This document shows, one piece after another, positions 17,282 to 25,179 of a stretch of 49,772 nt of DNA (position 1 is the first letter of the stretch; each line of letters begins with the position of its first letter). Location of the stretch: contig JAEYYX010000104.1 of NCBI GenBank assembly GCA_023428245.1, positions 1 to 49,772 of the forward strand, written 5' to 3'. A model generated the notes under the pieces. That model saw only the letters and a list, made by a program, of their open reading frames with translations. It was not told where the DNA came from and ran no database searches. The position numbers were made by a program, and so were the translations under genes. The DNA comes from Pseudomonadota bacterium. Its GTDB lineage: Bacteria > Myxococcota_A > Polyangia > Polyangiales > Polyangiaceae.

Positions 17282-19768
17282 TCAAACGAGCGAGGACACG
17301 CCCCAGATTTCCTGGGCATAGCCGCGGATCGTCCGATCGCTCGAGAAGAAGCCCATGCGGGCCACGTTCAGAATCGATTTGCGCGTCCAACCTTCGACGT
17401 CCCGGTAAGCGTCGGCCACCACCCGCTGGCACGCTTGGTAGCTCCGGAAGTCGGCGAGCGCGAGGAAGGTGTCATGGTTCAAGAGACCCTCCATCAAGCC
17501 CACGAAACGACTCGGCTCATCCGGACTGAACTGGCCATGCATGATGCCGTCGATCACCCCACGGATCGTGCGATCGGAGGCGTAGAGCTGACGCGCACTA
17601 TAACCCTGGCGTTTAGCCGCTTCGACTTCGTGCGTCTCGAGCCCGAAGATGAAGATGTTTTCATCACCAACCGCGTCGCGCATCTCGACGTTCGCGCCGT
17701 CCAAAGTTCCGATCGTCAGCGCACCGTTCATCGCGAACTTCATGTTCCCAGTGCCTGAGGCCTCATATCCTGCGGTTGAAATCTGCTCGGAGATCTCGGT
17801 CGCCGGGATGATCGTCTCGGCCCAACTGACGCTGTAGTTCGGGACGAAAATGACGCGTAGTTTCGAGCGAACCGCCGGATCATTGTTGACGATATTGCCG
17901 ACCGAGTTGATGAGCCAAATGATGTTCTTGGCCGTCTCGTAGCCAGGCGCCGCCTTACCCGCAAACAAGAAGGCGCGCGGCAAAGCCTCAGCGCACAGCT
18001 TCGGATCCGCTTTGTACGCCTGGTAGAGTGCGACAGCGTGGAGCACGTTCAGGGTCTGGCGCTTGTACTCATGGATGCGCTTGATCTGACTGTCGACGAT
18101 GAACGAAGGATCGAGTTCGATTCCCGCTTCGCGCCAGAGCTTGTCACAGAGTCGCTCCTTGTTGGCTCGCTTCACGGCGCGAAAGTCCGCCTGGAAGGCG
18201 GGATCGCTCGCGTAGGTCTCGAGGCCAACCAGACGTTCACAATTGACCTCCCAGCCCTGTCCGAGCGCGCGATCGAGGAGCTCCGACTGACCCGGGTTGC
18301 ACTTGAGCATCCAGCGCCTCGGGGTCACACCGTTGGTCTGATTGGTCAACTTGCCCGGCTCGTACTCTTCGAAATCGCGGAACAGATTCTCCTTGAGGAG
18401 CTGTGAGTGAAGGGCCGAGACGCCGTTGACCTTTGCGCTCCCGAGCACTGCCAGGTTCGCCATGCGTACGAAGCGCGTCGGACCTTCCTCGATCAGACTC
18501 ATGCGCCGCTTGCGATCGTCATCGCCCGGATAACGAACGTCCAGCTCGCTCATGAACTGATGGTTGATCTCGTAGATGATCTGGAGGTGGCGAGGGAGCA
18601 GCCGCTCCATGAGCCACACGGGCCACTTCTCGAGCGCCTCGGGCAGAAGCGTGTGGTTCGTGTAGTTCACCGAGGCGCGCGTGACCTTCCACGACTCGTC
18701 CCAGGTCAAACCGTGGTCGTCCATGAGCATACGCATGATCTCGGCCACCGCGAGTGCGGGATGCGTATCATTGAGCTGGAATGCGGCTCCGGCCGACAGC
18801 GTCCGGATGTCGCCGTGGGTTGCGAGGTGACGAGCGACACAATCCTGCAAGGTCGCCGAGACGAGGAAGTACTCCTGCTTCAGGCGGAGCTCCTTGCCGA
18901 GCTCGTGGTTATCGTTCGGGTAGAGCACGCGCGTGATGTTCTCGTCGTGACTGCGACGCTCAACAGCTCGCGCGTAGTCTCCCGCGTTGAAGTAGGAGAT
19001 GTCGAAATCGCGGCTAGCGCGAGCGCTCCAGAGCCGGAGCGTATTGACGACGCCGTTCTTGTAGCCCGGGACAGGAATGTCGTGGGCCATGGCGAACACG
19101 GTATCGCAATCGATCCACTCATGGACGAGCCGGCCGCTCGGCCCTGTGTATTGGATCACCCGGCCGCCAAAGCGGACGGGGTAGGTTCGCTCCGGACGAG
19201 CCACTTCCCAGGGGCTCCCGTATTGGAGCCACATGTCCGGAGCCTCGTGCTGACGCCCCTCGTGAATGTCCTGACGGAAGATGCCGTAATCATAGCGAAG
19301 TCCGTACCCGACCGCGGGAATACCGAGCGTAGCCAGGCTGTCGATGAAGCAGGCGGCCAGGCGACCGAGGCCACCATTGCCGAGGCCCGGATCGCGCTCC
19401 TGCTCGAGCACCGTCTCCAAGTCGAGTCCAAGCTCAGCGAGCGCCGCTTCGGCCTCCTTGTAGATGCCCAGCGCCATCAGCCCATCGGAGAGGAGACGGC
19501 CCATCAAGAACTCGAGCGACAAGTAGTAGACGTACTTGGGCTTCGTGTGCAGCCGGCGCCGCTCCCAGGTCCGCGTCCAAAGGTCATACATGCGGTCGCG
19601 CGCCGAACGCGCCGTGGCCACGAAATGGTCCAAGGAAGTCGCCGCGCGCGGGTGTTTGCCTTGTGTGTGCTGGATGTGGTTGACGAAGGACTGCACGAGT
19701 GCCTTCTGAGTCATCTCGAGCGGTTCGATGGGCACGTTGATGAGGGCAGGATTCACGAACTCCACCAT
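17282..19768 (-). CDS. glgP: Glycogen (alpha-glucan) phosphorylase
   Basis: Releases glucose 1-phosphate from glycogen or maltodextrin. The 828-residue length matches the family. YYLSLEFLMGR, LGNGGLGRLAACF, GYGLRYDYGIF and DTHPALAVAEIMRML are classic phosphorylase blocks. The PLP-binding lysine is Lys677 in EASGTGNMKFAMNG. I place the start at the ATG at 19768 (MVEFVNPALINV). The open frame extends upstream to 20206, but that stretch is compositionally odd (Arg/Ser-rich) and overlaps the divergent lipoprotein gene, so it is not coding. No strong Shine-Dalgarno is visible and an ATG at 19837 is an alternative. lysC follows on the same strand. Confidence 0.95.
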   Translation of the reverse strand: MVEFVNPALINVPIEPLEMTQKALVQSFVNHIQHTQGKHPRAATSLDHFVATARSARDRMYDLWTRTWERRRLHTKPKYVYYLSLEFLMGRLLSDGLMALGIYKEAEAALAELGLDLETVLEQERDPGLGNGGLGRLAACFIDSLATLGIPAVGYGLRYDYGIFRQDIHEGRQHEAPDMWLQYGSPWEVARPERTYPVRFGGRVIQYTGPSGRLVHEWIDCDTVFAMAHDIPVPGYKNGVVNTLRLWSARASRDFDISYFNAGDYARAVERRSHDENITRVLYPNDNHELGKELRLKQEYFLVSATLQDCVARHLATHGDIRTLSAGAAFQLNDTHPALAVAEIMRMLMDDHGLTWDESWKVTRASVNYTNHTLLPEALEKWPVWLMERLLPRHLQIIYEINHQFMSELDVRYPGDDDRKRRMSLIEEGPTRFVRMANLAVLGSAKVNGVSALHSQLLKENLFRDFEEYEPGKLTNQTNGVTPRRWMLKCNPGQSELLDRALGQGWEVNCERLVGLETYASDPAFQADFRAVKRANKERLCDKLWREAGIELDPSFIVDSQIKRIHEYKRQTLNVLHAVALYQAYKADPKLCAEALPRAFLFAGKAAPGYETAKNIIWLINSVGNIVNNDPAVRSKLRVIFVPNYSVSWAETIIPATEISEQISTAGYEASGTGNMKFAMNGALTIGTLDGANVEMRDAVGDENIFIFGLETHEVEAAKRQGYSARQLYASDRTIRGVIDGIMHGQFSPDEPSRFVGLMEGLLNHDTFLALADFRSYQACQRVVADAYRDVEGWTRKSILNVARMGFFSSDRTIRGYAQEIWGVSSLV

Positions 19769-19978
19769 GACACGGCTCGTAGGCAGTCGGAAGATGGCCA
19801 GCGCCCTGAAGATCGATCGAATCTCGTCGGAACACATCCGAACGCGCGACCGAAACCGGCTAGAAACTGGTCTGACGTGAGTCCCTCGCGCAGGACGCCC
19901 CGATCGCGTTAGGCTCCAGGGTGAGTGAAGGAGCGCGAGGTGGCAGGAGGTCGCCTGGGCTCCAGAAACGGAGACGTG

Positions 19979-20989
19979 ATGCAGCGAACTTTCACCCACC
20001 TGACCATTGGCTTCATGACGTGCCTTACCGCTTGCGGTGGCAGGAGCGCGAGCAGTGAAGGGGCACTTTCGCCGCCGCCTCCCCCGGAGCCGCCACCCGA
20101 GCACGTGCCTCCGCCAGTCGATCCGGACCCCGTCGCCAAACCTGAGGACGTCGGAGTCGTCATTCTCGCCAAGGTCGGCTTTCAGACGCCGGAGAGTGTC
20201 GTCCACGATCCCACCCAGGACGTTTACTTCATCAGTAACATCAATGGCTCACCGACGGACAAGGATGATAACGGTTTCATCTCGAAGCTCACCCCGAGCG
20301 GCGAGATCACACTAAAGTTCATCGATGGAGCCGACGCCGCCGTCCAGCTCAACGCCCCCAAAGGCCTCGCAGTCGCAGGTGGCGTGCTCTACGTGGCTGA
20401 CCTCGATCGAGTCCGCATGTTCGACGCCAAGACGGGCGCTCCGCGCGGGGAAATCGTCATCCCCGGCGCGACGTTCGTGAACGACATCGCAGCCGGACCC
20501 GACGGTAGTCTCTATGTGACAGACTCTGGTTTGAAGCCCGATTTTTCCGCTTCCGGCACGGACGCTGTGTTCAAGATCACGAGCGGGGCTCTTCGAAAGC
20601 TCACGACCGAGAAAGACCTGGGCCATCCGAACGGCGTACTCCCCGACGCGGGCGGGACCTGGGTGGTGACCTTCGGCAGCGGGGAGCTCTATTGGGTCTC
20701 CGATAAGGGGAAGCGCGAGTCCGCACTGAAGGTGGCCGGACAGAATGACGGCGTCGTGCGCCTGAAGGACGGGCGAGTGTGCTTGTCCTCCTGGGAGACG
20801 TCGAGCGTGCACTGCGGCAGCCCGAGCGGGACGTTCATCGAGGTCGTGACGGGCGTCGCCACCCCCGCTGACATCGGATACGACGAAGGGCGAAACCGCC
20901 TTCTGATTCCGCTTTTTAGCAAGGACGAGGTCATCTTGTACGACCTGTCCGCAGAAGGCGAAGCGGCCCCGGCCGAATCGGGGATCTAA
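19979..20989 (+). CDS. Lipoprotein with SMP-30/NHL-like beta-propeller
   Basis: A 336-residue secreted lipoprotein. The signal peptide ends in the lipobox LTAC and is followed by a Pro-rich spacer (residues 30-55). The rest shows repeated propeller strands of the SMP-30/gluconolactonase/NHL kind: TPESVVHDPTQDVYFIS, LNAPKGLAVAGGVLYVAD, VNDIAAGPDGSLYVTD and GHPNGVLPDAGG. Such proteins are lactonases or carbohydrate/peptide-binding propellers, and I cannot tell which. GGAG five bases before the ATG at 19979 decides the start over an upstream ATG at 19925. It is divergent from glgP, with 210 bases between starts. Confidence 0.8.
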   Translation: MQRTFTHLTIGFMTCLTACGGRSASSEGALSPPPPPEPPPEHVPPPVDPDPVAKPEDVGVVILAKVGFQTPESVVHDPTQDVYFISNINGSPTDKDDNGFISKLTPSGEITLKFIDGADAAVQLNAPKGLAVAGGVLYVADLDRVRMFDAKTGAPRGEIVIPGATFVNDIAAGPDGSLYVTDSGLKPDFSASGTDAVFKITSGALRKLTTEKDLGHPNGVLPDAGGTWVVTFGSGELYWVSDKGKRESALKVAGQNDGVVRLKDGRVCLSSWETSSVHCGSPSGTFIEVVTGVATPADIGYDEGRNRLLIPLFSKDEVILYDLSAEGEAAPAESGI

Positions 20990-21081
20990 CCCGCGCTCGG
21001 CTCTCGCCTGAGGGGCGGCCTCTTCTCCAGCTTGTTCGGCTTGCCAGTCGAGAGTCGGTCGCTAGAGTCCGCCCCGTTTTC

Positions 21082-21396
21082 ATGCCTTCCATCGAATTCG
21101 AAGCCGTCGGGCTCTTGTCGGAGAAATGGGCCGAAGTTCCAGAAGGCGGCGATCTCGTCGACGTCTGCGACCAGGTCTTGGCAGCGATCCCCTTCTCCTG
21201 CCGCTCCGCCAGCTGTGGCACCTGCCACATCGAAATCCTCGAAGGAGCAGATCTCTTTGAGCCTCCCTCCGAAGCGGAGGCCGATCTTCTCGACCTGCTC
21301 GACGGTCCGCCGAACAGCCGGCTCGCTTGTCAAGCGCGCGTCAAGGCGGGCCCCGGCTTCATTCGCATTCGCCCAGTGAACGCACCGCTCCGGTGA
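21082..21396 (+). CDS. Plant/adrenodoxin-type 2Fe-2S ferredoxin
   Basis: A 104-residue soluble electron carrier. The cluster ligands are the CX4CX2C motif in CRSASCGTC (about 40-48) and the distant Cys in RLACQ (about residue 83). The beta-grasp framework is visible around them. The preference for SCRSASCGTC resembles ferredoxins that serve oxygenases or Fe-S assembly. No partner reductase is adjacent, although a Rieske oxygenase lies 2.5 kb away on the other strand. The gene is convergent with the ROK kinase, 20 bases apart. Confidence 0.9.
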   Translation: MPSIEFEAVGLLSEKWAEVPEGGDLVDVCDQVLAAIPFSCRSASCGTCHIEILEGADLFEPPSEAEADLLDLLDGPPNSRLACQARVKAGPGFIRIRPVNAPLR

Positions 21397-21416
21397 CGCC
21401 CCGCCCCGAGCGCCTC

Positions 21417-22340
21417 TCAGGCTCCGAGCTGCGGCAGGTGAGCTGCACCGATCACGCCAGCCTGCGCTCCAAGCTCACTCACCACGAGGGGCACCTCAGC
21501 GAGCGGCTCGGCAACACAGTTCTCGCGAAGCGCCGTGCGAAGTGAGGATTCGATGAGATCGAAGGCGTTCGAAATTCCGCCGGTAAAGATCAGCGCGTTC
21601 AGATCCAGCGTGTTTTGAATGGCCGAAAGGCCCCGGCCGAGCCACTCCCCCATGGCCTGGAACGTGTCGAGACCCGCGCGTCCGCCCGCGCGCGCATTGT
21701 CCGCAATTTCCTTAATGCCAAAGACGTCATAGCCACCAAACGTCTTGAACATCCGCTTGAGAGCAGCGGTCCCTGTGTATGTCTCGAGACACCCGCGTCG
21801 GCCGCAGCCACAAGGGGGCGCTCCTTCGCTGCGATCGACATTGATATGACCAATTTCTCCAGCGAACCCGTTGGCTCCCGGGTAGAGCTGTCCACCGAGG
21901 ACGAGGCCACCGCCGACGCCCGTGCCCAAAGTCACCATCAAGAACGACGGAAAGCGCGTCCCATGACCGCAGAGGTACTCGCCGAGCGCCGCTGTCGTCG
22001 CGTCGTTCTCAACAGCAACCGGGCAGCCGAGCTTCTCACTCAAGCGCACGCCCAGGTTCACGCCGCGGAAACCGGGAACGTTCGGCAAACCCCAGCAGCG
22101 ACCCTCGGAGTCCACTTCCCCTGGGATAGCGATGCCCACACTTCCCGGAGTCGGCGTCAGGGCCAGCACGGCGCGAGCAATGGCATCGAGCACATCCTCG
22201 GCCCGCCCGGTGGTCGGGGTGGGTTCGTCGAAGGACTGGAGGACCCGTCCCCCCTCTACGATTCCGGCCTTTATCCCTGTGCCACCAAAATCTACGCCGA
22301 TCACGGGCGGACGTATCTGCTCCAGGCGGTTGCCTGTCAA
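21417..22340 (-). CDS. ROK-family sugar kinase (glucokinase-like)
   Basis: ROK kinases phosphorylate glucose, fructose, N-acetylglucosamine or related sugars. The protein shows the phosphate-binding loop VDFGGTGIKAG near the N-terminus, VENDATTAALGE, LGTGVGGG, EIGHINVD and the zinc-binding CGCGRRGC (Cys177, Cys179, Cys184) followed by LETY. These place it in ROK; glucokinase is the likely activity but is not proven. I choose a TTG at 22340 with AGGGA upstream, giving 307 residues. A GTG directly before IGVDFGG is an alternative. The longer open frame (to 22439) would overlap the divergent gene at 22369. Confidence 0.88.
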   Translation of the reverse strand: MTGNRLEQIRPPVIGVDFGGTGIKAGIVEGGRVLQSFDEPTPTTGRAEDVLDAIARAVLALTPTPGSVGIAIPGEVDSEGRCWGLPNVPGFRGVNLGVRLSEKLGCPVAVENDATTAALGEYLCGHGTRFPSFLMVTLGTGVGGGLVLGGQLYPGANGFAGEIGHINVDRSEGAPPCGCGRRGCLETYTGTAALKRMFKTFGGYDVFGIKEIADNARAGGRAGLDTFQAMGEWLGRGLSAIQNTLDLNALIFTGGISNAFDLIESSLRTALRENCVAEPLAEVPLVVSELGAQAGVIGAAHLPQLGA

Positions 22341-22368
22341 GACAGTTTCCCTTAGACCCTCTGGCGCG

Positions 22369-22683
22369 ATGAAGCACTCCGTCCCCCATTCCCTCGGTCT
22401 CGAAACGGCGCGCCAGGTCGTCCGAGCTGCCTTCAGCAACTATTCCGACCGTTTCGCGGAGTTCAGCCCGAAGACGACGTGGAAAAGCGACGACGAGGCC
22501 CAGGTGGCCTTCTCCGCCAAGGGAATGACCTTGAACGGATCTGTCTCGGTCCGCCCCTCAACCATCGACATCGAGCTCGACGTGCCTTTTCTGCTGCGGC
22601 CCTTCCAGGGCAAGGCGATCGAGATCATCGAGCGCGAAATCAGCAAATGGATCGACAAGGCGAAGAGCGGCGAGCTCGTCTGA
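22369..22683 (+). CDS. Polyhydroxyalkanoate-system (PHA granule) family small protein
   Basis: A 104-residue protein starting MKHSVPHSLGLETARQVV. It has an early HSLG motif, a central WKSDDEAQVAFSAKGMTLNG strand pair, and an IDIELDVPFLLRPF segment before a C-terminal amphipathic helix. This pattern matches my memory of the putative polyhydroxyalkanoic acid system family (PHA_gran_rgn), whose role is poorly defined. No PHA synthase or phasin is near. The shorter ATG start at 22369 is preferred because the upstream extension lies over the divergent ROK gene. It ends six bases from the convergent dtd. Confidence 0.65.
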   Translation: MKHSVPHSLGLETARQVVRAAFSNYSDRFAEFSPKTTWKSDDEAQVAFSAKGMTLNGSVSVRPSTIDIELDVPFLLRPFQGKAIEIIEREISKWIDKAKSGELV

Positions 22684-22689
22684 CGCCGT

Positions 22690-23148
22690 TCAGGAAGCTC
22701 CGGCCCGCGCTCGCGTATCCATCAGGATCGTTACCGGGCCGTCGTTTTCCAGTGTGACGAGCATTTCGGCCCGGAAGCGGCCCGTAGCGACAGGGACTCC
22801 CTGAGCTCGACACGCGGCCACACATTCCTCAAAAAGACTCGCCGCCCCCTCCGGCTCCATGGCCTGAGAGAATCCCGGGCGGTGCCCCCGGCGTGTATCG
22901 CCGAGGAGCGTGAACTGACTGACAAGGAGCAGAGAGCCGAGAGCGTCCTTCACGCTCAGGTTCATTTTTCCCGCCTCGTCCTCAAAGATGCGCAGATTCA
23001 CGAGCTTTCGTGCAAGTTCCTGCGCGTCTTCTGACTCATCGCCGCGCTCGACTCCGACCAAGACGCAGAGTCCGTGACCGATCTCCCCGACGATCTCCTC
23101 CCCGACCCGGACCGAGGCGCGCCTGACCCGCTGAATGACAGCCTTCAT
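22690..23148 (-). CDS. dtd: D-aminoacyl-tRNA deacylase
   Basis: Dtd hydrolyses D-amino acids (and glycine mischarged on tRNA-Ala) from tRNA, a chirality proofreading step in the cytoplasm. The 152-residue length is standard. The signature motifs are both present: LLVSQFTL (about residues 75-82) and ENDGPVT (about 134-140). The N-terminus MKAVIQRV is typical. It is last in a same-strand series (Rieske oxygenase, DUF420 protein, dtd), with 37 bases from the DUF420 stop. Confidence 0.95.
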   Translation of the reverse strand: MKAVIQRVRRASVRVGEEIVGEIGHGLCVLVGVERGDESEDAQELARKLVNLRIFEDEAGKMNLSVKDALGSLLLVSQFTLLGDTRRGHRPGFSQAMEPEGAASLFEECVAACRAQGVPVATGRFRAEMLVTLENDGPVTILMDTRARAGAS

Positions 23149-23185
23149 CTTCGTCTCACGGGCTCCTGTTCACCCTGAGCCCCGC

Positions 23186-23728
23186 TCACAGATGATACAG
23201 CATGAAGTAGAGCGCGACGCCGCTCGTCGAGACGAACAGCCAGATCGGAAGAGTCACCTTCGCGATCTTCCTGTGCAAAGCGATCCGATCGGTCCAGCCC
23301 CGGTAGATCGTGAGCAGGGCCATTGGGACGATCATGGACGCCAAGATGATGTGCGGGATGAGCAGGGAGAAGTAGACGACGCGGATGAATCCTTCGCCTT
23401 GAAACGGAACCGAACCTACCCGAACGTGATGAAGCAGGTAGGTGAGCAGGAACAAGCTCGATACGCCGAACGCCGCTAGCATGCTGCGACGGTGCCAGAC
23501 GAGGTTGCCGCGGCGGACGAAGTAAAATCCGAGCAAGAGGAAGACCGTCGCGCACGCGTTCAAGAAGGCGTTCAAACTCGCCAGGACACTCGGCCGTTCA
23601 TGGTCCGTCGCGCCCGGAAGAAAGTAGACGACCAGCGCGACCAACAAAAACACGATCCCGGAGAGCGCAGTGATGATCAGGCGCACTTCGGTGGACTCGG
23701 CCGGAACCGGGGACGTCGACTCCTGCAT
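23186..23728 (-). CDS. DUF420-family integral membrane protein
   Basis: A 180-residue protein with five hydrophobic segments (about 17-38, 52-70, 85-103, 115-140 and 158-178). It has histidines at the membrane borders: WHRRSM, LLHHVRVG, PHIILASM and ALHRKIAK. This is the DUF420 (YozB-like) pattern, often found with haem-copper oxidase genes and suspected of a role in cytochrome oxidase assembly or metal/haem handling. No oxidase gene is in this window. It lies between a Rieske oxygenase and dtd on the same strand. Confidence 0.8.
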   Translation of the reverse strand: MQESTSPVPAESTEVRLIITALSGIVFLLVALVVYFLPGATDHERPSVLASLNAFLNACATVFLLLGFYFVRRGNLVWHRRSMLAAFGVSSLFLLTYLLHHVRVGSVPFQGEGFIRVVYFSLLIPHIILASMIVPMALLTIYRGWTDRIALHRKIAKVTLPIWLFVSTSGVALYFMLYHL

Positions 23729-23829
23729 GACGCGGCCGGCTATAGCACTCGGCGTCGCCGCGACAAGAATAGCCCCCGAAGACGCACCGGACCGGCCCGA
23801 TACGCTGCATTTCCTTCTCTCGCCGCCTC

Positions 23830-24936
23830 TTACGCGAGGAGCTCGAACGTCTGCACAATTGTTCCCTCGCGGGCTTCAGCGGCGGCCAGGTCGCCCCCTT
23901 CCTTCTCACGGCGCGAAGCGCGTAAGAGCAGACGCCAGATCTCCTGGCCGAGAGCGTCGAGCTCGCTTGAATGATACTCGGGGACATTGTCTCGAAAAGC
24001 GCGCGATTGAGCCCCGAGGACCTTTCGGTCTTGTTCGAACACAAATCGGGCCACAGGGAACAAAACGGCTGCCACCAGCCGGCCCGGAAGCGGCGTGCGA
24101 AACGTCGCCACCGCCAAGAGTTCGGTGTGCTCTGCATCCCGTGGAAGACAGTAGGCGGTGACGACGAAATGAGTCGAGGTGCCTAAGCGGTATTCGACTT
24201 GGACCGTGGCCGGCAGGATGAACCTATCCCAATGCTGCACCGCGAGTCCGAGCTCCCGCTCTTTTGCGCCGGCTCCGAGGACCCGGCTCATCAGCCCGCG
24301 CGGCGGCCGCTCGCCGCTGTACTCAGCTTCCGCGCTGTGCCCATTGCGCCGCACGGTAACGGTCACTCGCTGACGCTCGCCCGACCGAAACAGCCCGCGA
24401 TGTAGGACGCTCGTGTGCGGGACATCGAGCGCATTTTCCGCGGTGCGGTAGAGCGAAGCCGGGGCAGTCACGCGCTTCACCAGCGTCGTATAGCCAGGCT
24501 CTCCGTGGCACGGAGGCAGCGTCGGACCTTCCGAGGGCGGCGCGTCGAAGCTCGGCCAAATCCAGACAAGCCCCCTCTCTTCGTGAGTGGGAACGGAGAT
24601 GGCATTCGCTTTCTCGCAGGGCGCCACTCGTCCCGGGACACGTGTCAGCGTGCCATCTTCGGCAAAGGTCCAGCCGTGGTACTTGCACTCGAGCTCACCG
24701 CACTTCGATAGCTTCCCCAGCGACAAAGGAACGTTGCGGTGAGGGCAGCGATCCACAAGAGCCACCGGGCGGCCCGACACTCCTCGATACACGACGAACT
24801 CTCGATCGTAGATGCGGACGGCGCGGAGCGTCGTGCCCTGGATCTCGTCCGTCGTCGCAGCAGCGTACCAACCGCGATAGATGCGCGGCACGCGCTCTCC
24901 GCTCGGGGCTTCATTATGCCCAACTTCGGAGTGCAT
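23830..24936 (-). CDS. Rieske non-haem iron oxygenase
   Basis: Predicted terminal oxygenase. The N-terminal Rieske domain has CPHR (Cys64, His66) and CKYHGW (Cys84, His87), the four 2Fe-2S ligands. The catalytic half has ENALDVPHTSVLH, with His174 and His179 as mononuclear iron ligands and a later Asp in FEQD as the probable third ligand. The single-chain layout resembles vanillate demethylase, choline monooxygenase and pheophorbide-a-oxygenase relatives. The substrate is unknown. The ATG at 24936 follows GAGGTGAGG at good spacing and gives 368 residues; the GTG at 24948 lacks room for a ribosome site. No dedicated reductase is adjacent. Confidence 0.88.
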   Translation of the reverse strand: MHSEVGHNEAPSGERVPRIYRGWYAAATTDEIQGTTLRAVRIYDREFVVYRGVSGRPVALVDRCPHRNVPLSLGKLSKCGELECKYHGWTFAEDGTLTRVPGRVAPCEKANAISVPTHEERGLVWIWPSFDAPPSEGPTLPPCHGEPGYTTLVKRVTAPASLYRTAENALDVPHTSVLHRGLFRSGERQRVTVTVRRNGHSAEAEYSGERPPRGLMSRVLGAGAKERELGLAVQHWDRFILPATVQVEYRLGTSTHFVVTAYCLPRDAEHTELLAVATFRTPLPGRLVAAVLFPVARFVFEQDRKVLGAQSRAFRDNVPEYHSSELDALGQEIWRLLLRASRREKEGGDLAAAEAREGTIVQTFELLA

Positions 24937-24991
24937 CGTCCGCCTCACCTCGGTACTTTATCCCACAAGTCGCGCACACCCAAAAGTCGGC

Positions 24992-25031
24992 CGAAGCTGA
25001 GCGGTGAAAAGCGAAGCTGAGCGGTGAAAAG
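24992..25031 (+). repeat. Perfect tandem duplication of a 20-base unit
   Basis: The unit CGAAGCTGAGCGGTGAAAAG occurs at 24992-25011 and again, without change, at 25012-25031. It is in the 243-base gap between the divergent Rieske and acyl-CoA dehydrogenase genes. It could be a duplicated operator or a recent replication slippage. Confidence 0.9.
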
Positions 25032-25179
25032 CAGAGCCGAAAAAGGAGATGCGCGGCTCGAGGTTCTCCCGCGAGACAAAGTTCGTGTTATCCTGAGAGG
25101 ATCGACATTGTCTTCTGACGCGGGTTGCCCTTTGCCGCCCGCCAGATCATCAGAGAGAGCAGAGCCAAGGAGAAGAGAA

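Noticed and set aside
18407..19912. 501-residue open frame antisense to glgP
   Set aside because: It is a mirror of a highly conserved gene in GC-rich DNA; its translation shows no recognisable fold.
19769..20206. N-terminal extension of the glycogen phosphorylase frame by 146 residues
   Set aside because: It is Arg/Ser-rich, unlike any phosphorylase, and lies over the divergent lipoprotein gene, which has its own ribosome site and lipobox.
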